Source of the DNA: Sequoia sempervirens
Taxonomy: Eukaryota; Streptophyta; Pinopsida; Cupressales; Cupressaceae
DNA length: 64,000 nucleotides
Reading direction: 5' to 3'
Assembly (NCBI GenBank): GCA_007258455.2
Contig: VDFB02254957.1
Location: 82,617-146,616, forward strand
Position numbers and translations under genes: made by a program. The stretch's first letter is position 1, and each line of letters begins with the position of its first letter. Below, piece by piece: positions 32,799 to 43,823 of the stretch. A model generated the notes under the pieces. It made no database searches and had not been told where the DNA came from. It worked only from the letters and a program-made list of their open reading frames with translations.

Positions 32799-33697
32799 AT
32801 GATAGAGGGAAGGAACAAGAGAGTCATGACAAATGAAGAGAAAGAAGATGCATGGTTTAATGCCCTTATCCAAGGGCTACAATATATGGCAAATGTGATG
32901 GCTCAATTGATACATACTGTGCAAAACTTGAATGTTCCTAGGCCTACTCAAAATCAAAATGGTGGAGGGAGTTCTTCAGCGAATAATAACAATAGCAACA
33001 ACAATAAAATTGTTATCAATTCCATTGCTAGATTCTTCCAACCTACTTTCCTACATATGGAAGAAGACGCACCAGTATTGGGATTGTAGAATCTGGTTCT
33101 AGGTGATACTACTATTTCTTATGTTGTGTATAGGGATCTTCCTATAGAGATTCAAGCATAAATGTCTCTTAAAATTTTTATTAATTCGAAGAAGACAAGG
33201 AATGGAGCTAAATCTGAACCAATACCTAAGACAAATCAACACAAGATAGATTTGTAACATTCATTGGAGAAGTTGACCCTTTACGCTTTTGATGGGTCAA
33301 ACAAGTGTATAGCTTGTACTTAGGTTCCAAAGTTGGACACTTACCCATCACTCAAACCCATGTTTGAGGAGGAAGCTATCAAGTTCGCCACTTGTCACCT
33401 TGAAGGTATTGCTCATGGGTGGTGGTATTGTAAGTTTGGGTCATAATTTCATCAATACTTATGATGATTTCAATAGGAGATGGATTGAGTGGTTTGATAG
33501 ATAAGACCTTGAAATTCATTTCAAGGAGTTGGACCAACTTAGACAGTATAGTATTGTGGAAAGTGATGTGACTAAATTTCAAAAGTTGTCCATGATGGTT
33601 CTTGATGTCTCTAAAAGGAGGATAACCATGTTTGTAGGTGGTCAATCCAAGCCCCTTAAGGGTTTGGTGAAGGATTTTGATCCACCATTATTGTAGG
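32799..33697 (+). pseudogene. Element B gag, broken
   Basis: The first open frame gives a helical N-terminus (NALIQGLQYMANVMAQLIH) and an asparagine/serine-rich linker. After stops, fragments match other gags here: FDGSNKCIACT, EEAIKFATCHLEGIAHGWWY near 33365-33430, and a GFGEGF segment near 33660 that equals the KAFDPP region of element D. It stops at the junction with the next element. Confidence 0.65.
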
Positions 33698-34920
33698 TGT
33701 TGGAACCCCATTTTGTTGCGTCTCATTTTTCCTTGTTCTTCTCTATAGTTTGCTCTTTTCCTTTTTCGTTTGCCTACTAATTTTAGCCAATACGAGAGAT
33801 TTTAAATGGGTTGTCTTGCTTTGGTTTGTGCCTTTGAGGTTACATCATTAATCCTTCCTTTTGTTTTTATACTTCACCGAGTTCCCCAAAATTAGAATTC
33901 CAAATTTAGCTAAGTAGAAGTGGTTGAAGCTTTCATAGGCACTAGGAACCTTTGGTTCTTGGCTCCTATGGAGCCTCCAACAACTTGTTTCCCTTTGTTG
34001 GAGCTTTCATAGGCACCAAAAACCAATTGTTCTGGTTCCTATGGAACCTCCGATGGATTTCGTCCCACCCTTGGCAAAAGTTAAGGTGTTTGGAGGTTCC
34101 ATGGGAACTAGAAACCATTGGTTCTCGATTTCCACGGAACCCCCAACAAGGGTTCTAAATGTGGAAGGAAAAGGTGGCCGAAGGTTTCATAGGAACCAGG
34201 AACCATTAGTTCCTAGTTCCCATGGAACCCTCAACAAAGGAATGTCTAGAAAGAAAAGTAGAAGTCATCAGAGGTTCTTTTGGTTTCAAGAACCAAAGGA
34301 ACCCTTGATAGATTCCCATTACCTCTCCAAGCCCCAATGGCTAGGGTAAAGAGCGGGATGGAAGGAGAGATGAAATGAAGGAAAGGGAGAATATTTATCG
34401 GAGCTTTTGGTGGTTCCTAGAACCATTGGAACCCATGTAGGTTCCCTTTTCCTTCCTCCAGATCAACGCCGATTGCTTGCAAGTCAACAAGAGTTGGCGC
34501 CATGCCATTTTCTACATCGACCTCCTCTATAGAATGATTAAGGCCTGCAACTACCTTTTATTTTGATTTTTGATGCTTTATAAGGACTTAAAATGAATGT
34601 TGGCAAGGATCCATGAACAAAAATGATGCCCATACTTCATTCATTATTTGCAGCCCCTCTTTTTGTCAAAGTGGCACCTCTAAGATGCAATTTTAGCAGC
34701 TTTCATGGGTGTTTTCACTCATTCTTGCACTCAAACCAACGAATCATCAATGCACAGGTATGGTAGAGGTCAAAAGAATGTTGTTTCACACCTCTTTGTG
34801 GTCAAATTAAGTTTGCAGAACACTTGTTGTCTAGGCATTGGAGGAGCTTGTAGTTAGGGTTTCCTTGTGTGGCATGGCTTTCTAACAACTTGTACACCTT
34901 CCTATCGTGGATATATTGAC
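33698..34920. repeat. Unclassified LTR-like insertion C with GGTTCC tandem repeats
   Basis: It begins TGTTGGAACCCC, cutting off gag of B. The start resembles family-F LTR termini (TGTTG.ACCCCA) but the rest does not match. Its main feature is the repeat at 33925-34445. The right end is not defined. ORFs at 33952-34158 and 34041-34349 are by-products of the repeat. Confidence 0.4.
33925..34445. repeat. Six imperfect units of 75-130 bp built on GGAACC/GGTTCC
   Basis: Units start near 33925, 34000, 34092, 34180, 34270 and 34400 with a (G)GAGG(C/T)TT(T/C)CAT motif. Each contains paired GAACC..GGTTC palindromes that could fold into short hairpins. Spacing varies, so the array has been eroded. Confidence 0.7.
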
Positions 34921-35110
34921 CTAGGTTGTGTTTTTTTTTGGAGGATAACATTTTTTAGGATCAAGGTGGAGTAGTTACATAACCAACAAAAAAAAGATAT
35001 TCATAGGAAATCAATCTATTTCATTCACAGTTTACACAATTTTTTTTTGAGAATTTCCATACATGCCATCCCTGTTCTCAATTACAATACGAGTATATAA
35101 AGTGGCCAAC
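34921..35110 (-). repeat. Host repeat of element D, right half of a minus-strand LTR
   Basis: Together with 40887-41000 this forms one sequence interrupted by element D. Read on the minus strand it has a TATA-like TTTATATAC (about 35092-35100) and A/T runs. It may be an LTR whose start lies near 40998 after a G-rich tract. It has no coding content. Confidence 0.4.
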
Positions 35111-36504
35111 TGTAATGTCCCCTTTTTAGCTCTTTTCAGTTCCCTAGTGGTTTAGCCTATTATTTGGCCCTCGTAGGCTAATGGAGTTGGTTAGAGGGTC
35201 TTGTGTGGCAGATACCTGGTTCTTTGGTGGCACTTGGTGGTGTCTATCTTCTCCAGAGCATGGTATTGTTCAGGATTGGCCTTTAATGGTGTTTTGGGAC
35301 TTAGTTGTGCACACTTACTATTTATAGTAAGTCGTTTGGTTATTGAAGTCCAGTATTGCTATTTATAGTAAGGAACCTGGACTTGTTGTGGATGCAGTGT
35401 TTGACCTCCGAGTTCAGACAAAATGGCAAAATGATGATTTAAGTGGAATATATATTATTTAATTATTATTAAAGTTAGCTTTAATAATAATTAATTATTT
35501 AAAGTGTATTATAAAGTTATATTTTAACTTTATGTCAATGGGGCCATTATGACTTAAAAGGTCAATTAATGATGGTTTAAAAGGAGTGCCCACTTTATGA
35601 CATATATTAAAGTACATCAAAAAGCAACATCAAATATATTTTAATGACTAAAAGCCATCTTGGGAGTCGTGGTTTTCATGAGAAGTATAAAAGGCATCCA
35701 CAAAAGCAATTTGATCCATCTTATGACCATTTTACACTTGGCATTTGGAGAATTTAGCTTTGTGAGGAGAAGGAACCAAGGGTTTCTGCAATTCCTGCAA
35801 TTTCTTGACATTGGAGAACGTGGTATCTTCATTATTTAACTTCCTAAGGGTGTGCAATACCATCTTAAGGTTGCATTGTGGATTGGCTTCATCCAAGGGT
35901 CAATACTGAGCAAAAGTGGAGAAGATTATGAAAGGGTTTGAAGAGTTTCACTGAGAAAATCATATATCTTTTGTTGCTGTTCATATCTACAGCTGTGCAT
36001 TCAAATCTGGGTCGTACCTTTGCTGTTACAGGTCGTACAAATCACTCATTGCTAGCCATACTTCCATTGGTTGGGCGTTTGGATCCTTGGTCAAATCGCC
36101 TAGTTTTTGGTGCTTCAATCATCCTATCCTTGGGCCTCCAAAGCATTAAGATCATCTGCTGTAAGTTTTTAGTTGGAGGAATCAATATTTGAAGTTGATC
36201 GATTGCATTAAGGGATTCAACCACAACAGATTGTCATTTCCAGATTTGCTTGTGATTGCAGTATCAATCTCCGGGTATGATTATTTTGTAAATCTTCAAT
36301 AAAGAATTCAATATCAAAAATAGATATCTATTTCCAGATTATCTTTGGCATTGTACATTTGCATTTGTTTGTATATCTCTCTTTCTTGCATTCATCTGGC
36401 ATCTTATCAAAAAAACACAAAAAAATTACAAAACATCCAAAACAATAAAAGAAACAGTCAGGCAGTTGTATAAAAATAACTCTGCAGTCAAGAGGGTTAT
36501 TATA
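35111..36504 (+). repeat. 5' LTR of element D
   Basis: It starts TGTAATGTCCCC and carries the AGCCTAT/TAGGCT hairpin (35154-35179) and a TATA box TATAAAAGG (35686-35694). A possible poly(A) signal AATAAAG lies near 36298. It ends GGGTTATTATA, where the 3' copy has GGGTTATTACA. Confidence 0.9.
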
Positions 36505-36505
36505 G

Positions 36506-36517
36506 TGGTATCAGAGC
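36506..36517 (+). other. Primer-binding site of element D
   Basis: TGGTATCAGAGC, the exact initiator methionine tRNA type PBS, lies one base after the LTR. Confidence 0.9.
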
Positions 36518-36550
36518 AAGCATCCTACCAACCTGTGAGATTGCAGTTTG

Positions 36551-37800
36551 ATGAGTGAAGATTACATACATTACACTAGGGGTACATCACAGTGGGAACC
36601 ACCTGTTATTCCTGAAGGTGAGACAGTTTCAAGGGTATTGGGTATACATCATTCTAGCTCCAGCTCTAGTGATAGTGTGACCAACATTATGGCTGATAGG
36701 GATAAGAGACGAGCACAATCAGTCAATCCTAATTCAGAGGCTAAGAGGAGATTCGACAATATGATGGATATGATGTCCCAGTGGATGGGAACTATGAGAC
36801 AATTTGTGCCACCGCAGTATGCAAGCTACCAGGGGCAGACAAGTGGTTCATAGAGTTTTGGACAACCACAGGTGGCTATGCAATAGTTTACTACCTCTAT
36901 TGGGTTAGTTCTCAAACCCAACCAACCTACTTTTTCTCCTAAGGAGGAGCCACAAGCCTCACAACCTTCACTAGTTCAGGCGCCAAAGCATCATGTACCC
37001 ACTACAGCAGACATCACCAGGCACTATGCAGAGTATATGTCCTTAGCTCCAGAGATTAGGGAGGCATTATCACTTAATTAGTTTCTAGACCTAAAAAGGC
37101 CTTGAGGTGGTGGTGGAGTTAGAGCAGAGCAGTGGGCATAACAAGCTCCACAGGGTACTCGTGATTTCCAACAGGCAGTAAGGTCACTTTGCCTCATTTC
37201 GATGGCAGTAACAAGTGCACTGCTAGATTGTGGGTACAAAAAATGGATAATTACTTGTCATTGAGGCCTATGCAGGAGGATGAGGCCATCAAGTTCGCCA
37301 CATTACATTTAGACGGTTTGGCACATGATTGGTGGCACCATGGTATGGTCACCTTATAGCACCACCTTGTCACGACATATCATGAGTTCACTAACAGGTT
37401 GATAGAGCATTTTTCCAGGAAAGATCTTGAGTTGTATTTTAGAGAGCTTGCATAGCTCATGCAAGTGGGAAATTTGGAGGCTTATATCAGTGCATTTCAG
37501 AGACTCTCATTGATGGTACCTAGTTCATCTAAGTGGAGATTAGTCATATTGTTTAGCAAGGGCTTACTGGAACCTTTGAGAGGATGGATCAAGGCTTTTG
37601 ATCCCCCTACATTACAAGAAGCCATGAAAAAAGCACCTAGTATGGAGATGGCTGCTCCGAAAAAGCAATTTCCATCTAAATCCATCACTCTTCCTACGGA
37701 TGAGAGCCCAACACCAGCTGCTGATCAGAAAAAGAAATCAGCAACTAAGGTTGATGAACAGACTCGTGAGGGCTTAAGGAAAAAGCAATTGTGTTATTAG
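36551..37800 (+). pseudogene. Element D gag, broken
   Basis: It starts at the ATG at 36551 (MSEDYIHYTRGTSQWEPP) and has a serine-rich linker and a helical segment (SEAKRRFDNMMDMMSQWMG). Later parts give the capsid: KFATLHLDGLAHDWWHHG (about 37290-37345), RKDLELYFRELA and NLEAYISAFQRLSLMVP, GLLEPLRGWIKAFDPPTL (to about 37615). A basic linker ends at 37800. Stops include TAG at 36852, 36884 and 37453, the latter two where CAG is expected. Damage is mostly substitutions with at least one frameshift between 37080 and 37460. Confidence 0.75.
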
Positions 37801-38440
37801 TGCAAAGGTCCCTACATCAAAGAGCATGACTATCCTTTGAGGCCTAAGGGCAAGGCCAACCGTATGATGTGGGTTCATTATGAGGATTCTAATTCTGAAA
37901 GTTCAGATCAGCGAGCTGTTCTAGAGGATGATGAGGTTGGAAGAGCCTCTACAGAGTTTGGACTAGATGCTAAATTGTCTCCTTTAGCATTAATTGTTGA
38001 TATACAGAAAGGGGCTTCATTCAGGATCAGAGGAGTTGTGAATGAACAGCTTTGTATCGCTATGCTTGACACAGGAGCTACACATAATTTCATTAATGAG
38101 GGTTAGTTGATAGGTGTAGACTCCAGACAGAGGACTTTGTAGGATTCAGGGTCAGGGTTGCAGATGGATTTACCCTTGCACTAGGCGGATATGTAATCTC
38201 ACTCTATTGTTGAACATGGGTTGATTTCTGTGTGGTTAGCATGGGTGAGATGGACATAGTGTTAGGCATGAAATGGATCCAATATATTGGAGAATTTACC
38301 CTCAACGTACCTAAAATGGAGATGAAGTTTAAGATGAATGGTAGAGGTTACGTGTTGAGGGGAATAGCGGATAGGAGTTTGCGTTCTATCTCTCTCAGCA
38401 GAGAGAAGGGCGGAAGGAGAGAGAAGGAGGTTGTATAGGA
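37801..38440 (+). pseudogene. Element D zinc-knuckle remnant and aspartic protease
   Basis: A knuckle-like CY-stop-CKGP segment near 37793-37812 has TAG in place of a glutamine codon. The 37837-38106 frame contains an acidic linker and then the protease start, FRIRGVVNEQLCIAMLDTGATHNFINEG, with the catalytic D-T-G intact. This contrasts with the lost aspartate in elements A and H. After a stop at 38104 the protease C-terminus continues in another frame (MGEMDIVLGMKWIQYIGEF..., 38238 on) to a basic tail ending 38438. The order and spacing match A and H, but RT does not follow. Confidence 0.75.
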
Positions 38441-38489
38441 GGAGTATGAATTAATACAGGAGTTTGATTCTACTCATTGCTCTAGGGGT

Positions 38490-38855
38490 TTGGAGATGGA
38501 TGATTCAGATCAACATGGAGTGGATGTGCAGTTTGTGAATAATCCTTTATTTGAGTCCGATGCTAGATTGGTTTATGACAATCCACTCTTCGAGTTTGAT
38601 ACTGAACTCACTCCTGACACTAGTATAGAGTTGGGCGACGAACACAGTGTTTGGGATCCTTCTAGTGCATCAAGATTCCAAATAGGGCTTACAGAGGAGT
38701 TTTTCAGTGTGTGCACGGTGAGGAGTGCCGACAGTTTTGTTTTTGATTCACCAATACACGATTTGTATTCGATGCACGATTCTTGTGCGCATGAGATAGA
38801 TAGTTCGTATGATATCTTACCTGGTGTAGATGTGAGAAGCAAACTTTGTCAGTAG
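38490..38855 (+). CDS. Acidic 121-residue ORF of element D, function unknown
   Basis: This is an open frame between the protease and the 3' LTR, in the place where autonomous relatives have RT. It is very acidic and serine/aspartate-rich, with an internal repeat (NPLFESDARLVYDNPLFEFD) and several hydrophobic-aspartate patches. No zinc, membrane or catalytic motif is visible. It is undamaged while gag and protease are broken, so it may be a captured or late-diverged segment, or merely a chance survivor. I cannot name a function. Confidence 0.4.
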   Translation: MEMDDSDQHGVDVQFVNNPLFESDARLVYDNPLFEFDTELTPDTSIELGDEHSVWDPSSASRFQIGLTEEFFSVCTVRSADSFVFDSPIHDLYSMHDSCAHEIDSSYDILPGVDVRSKLCQ

Positions 38856-39049
38856 CCTAAGTTGCTTCTTTTTTATGTTCACACCTGACATCAAGGTTGG
38901 CATTATTCATCGTGTTTTGTCAGTTGTACTTATGTTGGTGTTGTAGGAGTTGGTTGTTGCTGTGAGGGACATTACACAGTTCTTCCCTTGGGACCCTGGT
39001 GGGGTGGTTTTCTTTTGGCAGTGGAGATTGCTTGGGGAGAAGCAGTTTT
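38856..39049. other. Element D non-coding interval before the purine tract
   Basis: T/G-rich sequence with no ORF. It contains GGGACATTACA near 38968, an LTR-end-like motif with no obvious role here. Confidence 0.5.
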
Positions 39050-39061
39050 AGGGAGGGCGGA
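39050..39061 (+). other. Polypurine tract of element D
   Basis: A run of twelve bases, eleven purines with one C, ends one base before the 3' LTR start TGTAACG at 39063. That is the position where second-strand synthesis is primed in LTR retrotransposons. Confidence 0.75.
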
Positions 39062-39062
39062 C

Positions 39063-40881
39063 TGTAACGTGCCCTTTTTAGCTCGTTTCAGTTTCTTGGT
39101 GGTTTAGCCTATTATCTGGCCCTCGTAGGCTAATGGAGTTGGTTAGAGGGTCTTGTGTGGTAGATACCTGATTCTTTGGTGGCACTTGGTGGTGTCTATC
39201 TTCCCCAAAGCATGGTATCATAGTTTACATACTCGGAATCAGAGAGTACTTGGCAAGCCCAAAAAATGACTCGGGAAAAACTCGGCAAATACTCGACAAA
39301 TACTCGGCAAATACTTGGAAAATACTCACCAAATGTGTGTGGATATTTATGTATATGTATACTCAGGACTGCTCTGTGCACACATACATATCTATAAACA
39401 TACACAGGATGCCAAGTTTGCATGCATATACACACACAGACATATTTGTACACACACAAGCATGCCAAGTTTGTGGGTTTTTCGCAAGCTACTAGCGATT
39501 ACTCGATAATTTGATGGGAGAAAATCCATCTACATACTGCCTGCGAGTAAAAGTAGAGATTACTCGGCATGCAAATTTTTTTGAGATTACTCGGCTACTC
39601 GGAGAGTAATCAGAGAGTATGTAAACTATGCATGGTATTGTTCAGGATTGGCCTTTAGTGGTGTTTTAGGACTTAGTTGTGCACACTTACTATTTATAGT
39701 AAGTCACCTGGTTATTCAAGTCTAGTATTGCTATTTATAGTAAGGCACTTGGACGTGTTGTGGATGCAGTGTTTTACCTTCGAGTTCAGACAGAATGGAA
39801 AAATGATGATTTAAGTGGAAGATATATTATTTAATTATTATTAAAGTTAGTTTTAATAATAATTAATTATTTAAAGTGTATTATAAAGTTATATTTTAAC
39901 TTTATGTCAATGGGGCCATTATGACTTAAAAGGTCAATTAATGATGCAATAAAAGGGGCACCCACTTTATGACATATATTAAAGTACAACAAAAAGCAAC
40001 ATCAAATATATTTTAATGACTTAAAAGCCATCTTGGGAGTCGTGCTTTTCATGAAAAGTATAAAAGGCATCAACAAAAGCAATTCGATCCATCTTATGAA
40101 CATTTTACAATTGGCATTTGGAGAATTTATCTTTGCCAGGAGAAGGAACCAAGGGTTTCTGCAATTCCTGCAATTTATTGACATTGGAGAATGTGGTATC
40201 TCCATTGTTCAGCTTCCTGAGGGTGTGCAATACCATCTTAAGGTTGCATTGTGGATTGGCTTCATCCAGGGGTCAATATTGAGCAAAATTGGAGAAGATT
40301 ATGAAAGGCTTTGAAGAGTTTCATTAAGAAAGTCATATATCTTTTGTTGTTTTTCATATCTACAGTTGTGCATTCAAATTTGGGCTGTACCTTTGGTGTT
40401 ACAGGCCATACAAATCACTCATTGCCAGCCATACTTCTTCCTTTGGCTAGATGTTTGGATCCTTGGTCAAATCGCCTAGTTTTTGGTGCTTCAATCATCC
40501 TATCCTTCGGCGTCCAAAGCATTAAGATCATTTGTTGTGAGTTTTGAGTTGGAGAAATCAATATTTGAAGCTGATCGATTGCATTAAGGGATTCAACCAG
40601 AGCAGATTGTCATTTCCAGATTTGTTTGTGATTGCAGTATCAATCTCTGGGTATGATTATTTTTTAAAAAATCAATAAAGAATTCAATATCAAAAATAGA
40701 TATCTATTTCTAGATTATCTTTGGCATTGTACATTTGCATTTTTTTGTATATCTCTCTTTCCTGCATTCATCTGGCATCTTATCAAAGAAACACAAAAAA
40801 AATATAAAACATCCAAAACAACAAAAGAAACAGTCAGACAGTTGCATAAAAAATAACTCTGCAATTAGGAGGGTTATTACA
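39063..40881 (+). repeat. 3' LTR of element D, containing a hAT MITE
   Basis: It is collinear with 35111-36504 outside the insertion at 39219-39638. It starts TGTAACGTGCCC and has its TATA box at 40059-40067. It ends GGGTTATTACA at 40881, followed by the duplicated CCAAC. Confidence 0.92.
39219..39630. mobile_element. hAT-derived MITE, 412 bp, in the 3' LTR of D
   Basis: It has perfect 16-bp inverted ends (CATAGTTTACATACTC) and an exact 8-bp target duplication CATGGTAT (39211-39218 and 39631-39638). The 5' LTR of D has the empty site with one CATGGTAT. The ends differ from the autonomous hAT at 19159 at two of 16 positions, and the subterminal ACTCGG boxes are shared, so it is probably mobilised by a related transposase. 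The interior holds CA/TA-rich microsatellite-like sequence; ORFs there are not genes. Confidence 0.95.
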
Positions 40882-40886
40882 CCAAC

Positions 40887-41285
40887 GGTTGCTGAGAACT
40901 ACCAATCGTTTGTAACTTCCAACAGCTTACATTCGAGAACTTTCTATTCTAACCACAAGTAAAACTAATATAATTATTTTTTTAACTACATCAATCCCCC
41001 CAAAAAGAAAGTCATCTTCCAAACGATTGGAAACAAAATTGGAAGACTAAATCGAATGAACAAAATTTTTATTGAGGGGGTGGTTGAGAAGATGTCCTTG
41101 GAGGTGTATAGATTGACGAGGATGGAGTGGATTGTTGAGAGATGCTTTGGCACAACCTATATACTTCCTTTGTGCGAAGCTTGAAATGATGGGCTGCTAA
41201 GAGTTATTGTACTTGAGTGGTCTTCTCTAGTTGAATTGTCTCAACCAAATGGTGCTTGGTCTTCTCATTCTCCAATTGTAACTAT
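40887..41285 (-). pseudogene. Host repeat of D: LTR start, G-rich tract and end of an internal region
   Basis: On the minus strand a broken frame (KHHLVETIQLEKTTQVQ, LCQSISQQSTPSSSIY) runs from 41285 to about 41050. It is followed by a TTTTTGGGGGGA purine-rich stretch near 40998-41008, which could be a polypurine tract. The sequence left of it would be the 3' LTR into which element D inserted. The protein is not recognised, so the element class is open. Confidence 0.35.
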
Positions 41286-43026
41286 TGTAACGTACTAACC
41301 CTTCTAAGAAGTAAAAATTTCTAATTTTACACCAAACGAGTAAATAAAACAAGCAACATGCCATTGCAAATAATTTTTTTTCTTTTCTTTATTGATAATT
41401 TCCAATCAAGGTCCCTCGCACATCTATCATTTGATAGATGGCCCTTCCCTTTGACGAAGAGATTGGTAGAGTAACCAATAACGACAACCAACTGAGCATA
41501 GTGTTGTGTCCTACATAACTAGAATTTGTAATCTCACAATCTCAAACTAGCATGTAATACTGGATCACGGTGAACTGACAGTGTAGTCTCGGTAGTCACA
41601 AAATCTATAGTGGAATCTCGGACATTACACTACTTTGGCCGAAGTGTTACATTTAGTAAACGACTGAGAGTCATCTATCACATACACTACTCAGGGCCAA
41701 TTTGCTTTAGGGCTATCTTAAGCTACGCATAGGTATTGTCCTTCAATGGATATTTTGTCACCCCAGACTAACCTATCACCATCTTAATCTACTTGAAATG
41801 AATCTATTTAACAAGTACACAAGCTCCCTCCCATACTGGATTAACTATCCTAGGAGTAACACAAGCTTTCCTAGTTAAATCAATAACTTAGCTGGGTGTA
41901 CCTCAAGTGACTCTTGCATTCAACCAAGCCTAGTATATAATAACTATGATATACACCAATCTCCTATTATGGAGTTCTTACAAGCACAATATAAAAACAT
42001 CATAAAAGCTTCAATTCCCTTTTTCAAAGACACTCTCAATTACTTCTATTTCACATACTAAAAGACATTTCAAGCAAACATAGAAAACATAATAATAATA
42101 AGAAGAGATCCTCATGCCTATTGTCGCTTATCCAAATTAATGGCAGCAGTGCAACCTTCTCCTACGGCAATCAGCTTCTCACAAACAGCTTATCTCACTT
42201 GTTGATAGCTTACTTCTCTCAAACAATAATGATACCTCTTACTCACAATAGATCACTCTATTTCTCACTCATAAAAACAAGACAAATATGGCTGGTAATA
42301 ACTCATAAGTAATGAACTGCAAAAGACGTATAATATCTTGGGAAAGAATGTGTCCTTCTCAAGTGAAATGGTTCAGCTATTTATAGAGCAACCAAGAAAT
42401 CACAAAGCCTACAATTTAGGCATGTAAAATGGCAACAAGCTTCATGCAAAGCAACTTAGCAAAACCTCCTACAGATCGACTTACATCTTTGACAACAATT
42501 TAAAGACCAATTAAAAAATGCACATGGAGAATTCGAATTATACTTAAGCAAAGACATCTACAGGAAATTGTTTCAAGAGGTGGTGTCAAAGCCTCTCTTC
42601 TTTTTCCAAGTTGGTGCGATTTCTTCTGAAGAGAATCAGTCAATATTAAATCTGTAACACATAGCACTCATCAACTATATTCAAGGAATGAGTCAATTTA
42701 ATCATTTAAAGATGTTGGGCAAAGTCAACATTGCTTTTCATTATTGGTCGACCAAGTCTAAGCCAGTAGTTAAAACGCATTCTTATGTTTTCACATACGT
42801 GACTTGGTGAGTGGAACACGGCTTTACCTACACAACCTTAAGCATGTCCAAATCGACTTCCAATTTCATAGTTGTTGATGACTATTATTGACCTTTATTG
42901 CCATAGTCATTAACGTCTAAAATAGCCTTTATAAATCAATTTCTTATTGAATAAGAATTAGTCGAATTCTAATAACATAAAAATAATATGTTAAATATAT
43001 ATATATATATATTTAAATACCATAAC

Positions 43027-43077
<51 letters not shown>

Positions 43078-43823
43078 AGAGTATAGGCAATATAGTATAT
43101 AATAAACACATTATACTAGATGTATGCATATATATGTGTATAAATGTATATGCCTCTATGTACACGTATATATAGGTATATCATATAGATGCATCCATAT
43201 GAGCATGTCCTTTTTCCAACGTACGCATATATCAATATACATATACATATGGATACATGTATATACTATACATATATATATATATATGTTCACATCCGAT
43301 TCACATACAGCTAATAACAATTACTATCATATTGTTAAGTGTTTACGTGTGGTATATCTATACATGTGCATATACATGTCGTTGGATCCTATTGACATGC
43401 ATGTGCATATATTTACATATATTCTACGTACATCCCGCTTGTCAATATAATAGCAATAGTACAAGAAAGATCTCAAAACCTCAAATAGATAAACATCACT
43501 CAAACATGCATGCAGTAGTAACTAGACTCTCAATGCAAACATACTAGCTAAGGATGACTTACGTATTACCCACAACTGACTCAATTCAATCATTCTAATG
43601 TGGTGTGTGTATGCTCAGATAGTTTACTATTACCAATTACCTGACCAAGATCTTCTCTCGAGTGATACTTCCCCTCCACCTAGAGGAATGAACATTTACC
43701 TGCAGCCACTAACACATGCTCACAACAGTTAGTTGTTCATAACATATGCAGTATACATAAACATTTCCAAAGTTGGAATAATAATAATTCAATAACCTTC
43801 CATTCACATATATGCAATATTTT
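41286..43823 (-). repeat. LTR of element G, copy 1 (tandem partner, start truncated)
   Basis: It is collinear with 43824-46958. Shared blocks include ACTGAGCATAGTGTTGTGTC (41491 versus 44222), GGATCACGGTGAACTGA, the minus-strand TATA box (GCTCTATAAATAGC, 42375-42388 versus 45292) and ATGGATACATG. The left end TGTAACGTACTAACCC corresponds to the LTR 3' terminus on the minus strand. The terminal 150 bp that start copy 2 (46810-46958) are missing. Long (TA)n microsatellites lie at about 42988-43008 and 43028-43068. ORFs at 43124-43547 are microsatellite translations. Confidence 0.7.

Larger units (their letters stand above)
30932..33697 (+). mobile_element. LTR retrotransposon B, truncated in gag
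   Basis: The 5' LTR (30932-32637) starts TGTCATGTC, carries a variant of the AGCCTAT/TAGGCT hairpin, contains a (TA)n run at about 31060-31080 and ends GGGACATTACA. The PBS TGGTATCAGAG begins at 32639. Gag follows and breaks off at 33697, where another element starting TGTTGGAACCCC begins. The family is the same broad chromovirus-like group as A, D and H. Confidence 0.7.
35111..40881 (+). mobile_element. Complete non-autonomous LTR retrotransposon D (gag-protease only), TSD CCAAC
   Basis: CCAAC flanks the element at 35106-35110 and 40882-40886. The LTRs are 1,394 bp (35111-36504) and 1,819 bp (39063-40881); the second is longer only because of a 412-bp MITE plus its 8-bp duplication. A PBS (36506) and a purine tract (39050-39061) sit next to the LTRs. 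The 2.56-kb interior encodes gag, a zinc-knuckle region, an aspartic protease and one extra ORF, but no RT, RNase H or integrase. This matches the structure known as TR-GAG elements, which must borrow replication enzymes from autonomous relatives such as A. Confidence 0.92.

Noticed and set aside
39196..39509. Three overlapping ORFs on both strands
   Set aside because: They lie in the microsatellite-like interior of the 412-bp MITE, which has no coding capacity.
43028..43068. Long (TA)n run considered as an origin or cruciform element
   Set aside because: Ordinary dinucleotide microsatellite inside an AT-rich LTR; related runs occur in the neighbouring copy.
43124..43547. Overlapping ORFs rich in Tyr, Ile, His and Cys
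   Set aside because: They translate TA/CA microsatellite-like DNA in the U3 of the G LTR; composition is repetitive and no homologous protein motif is seen.
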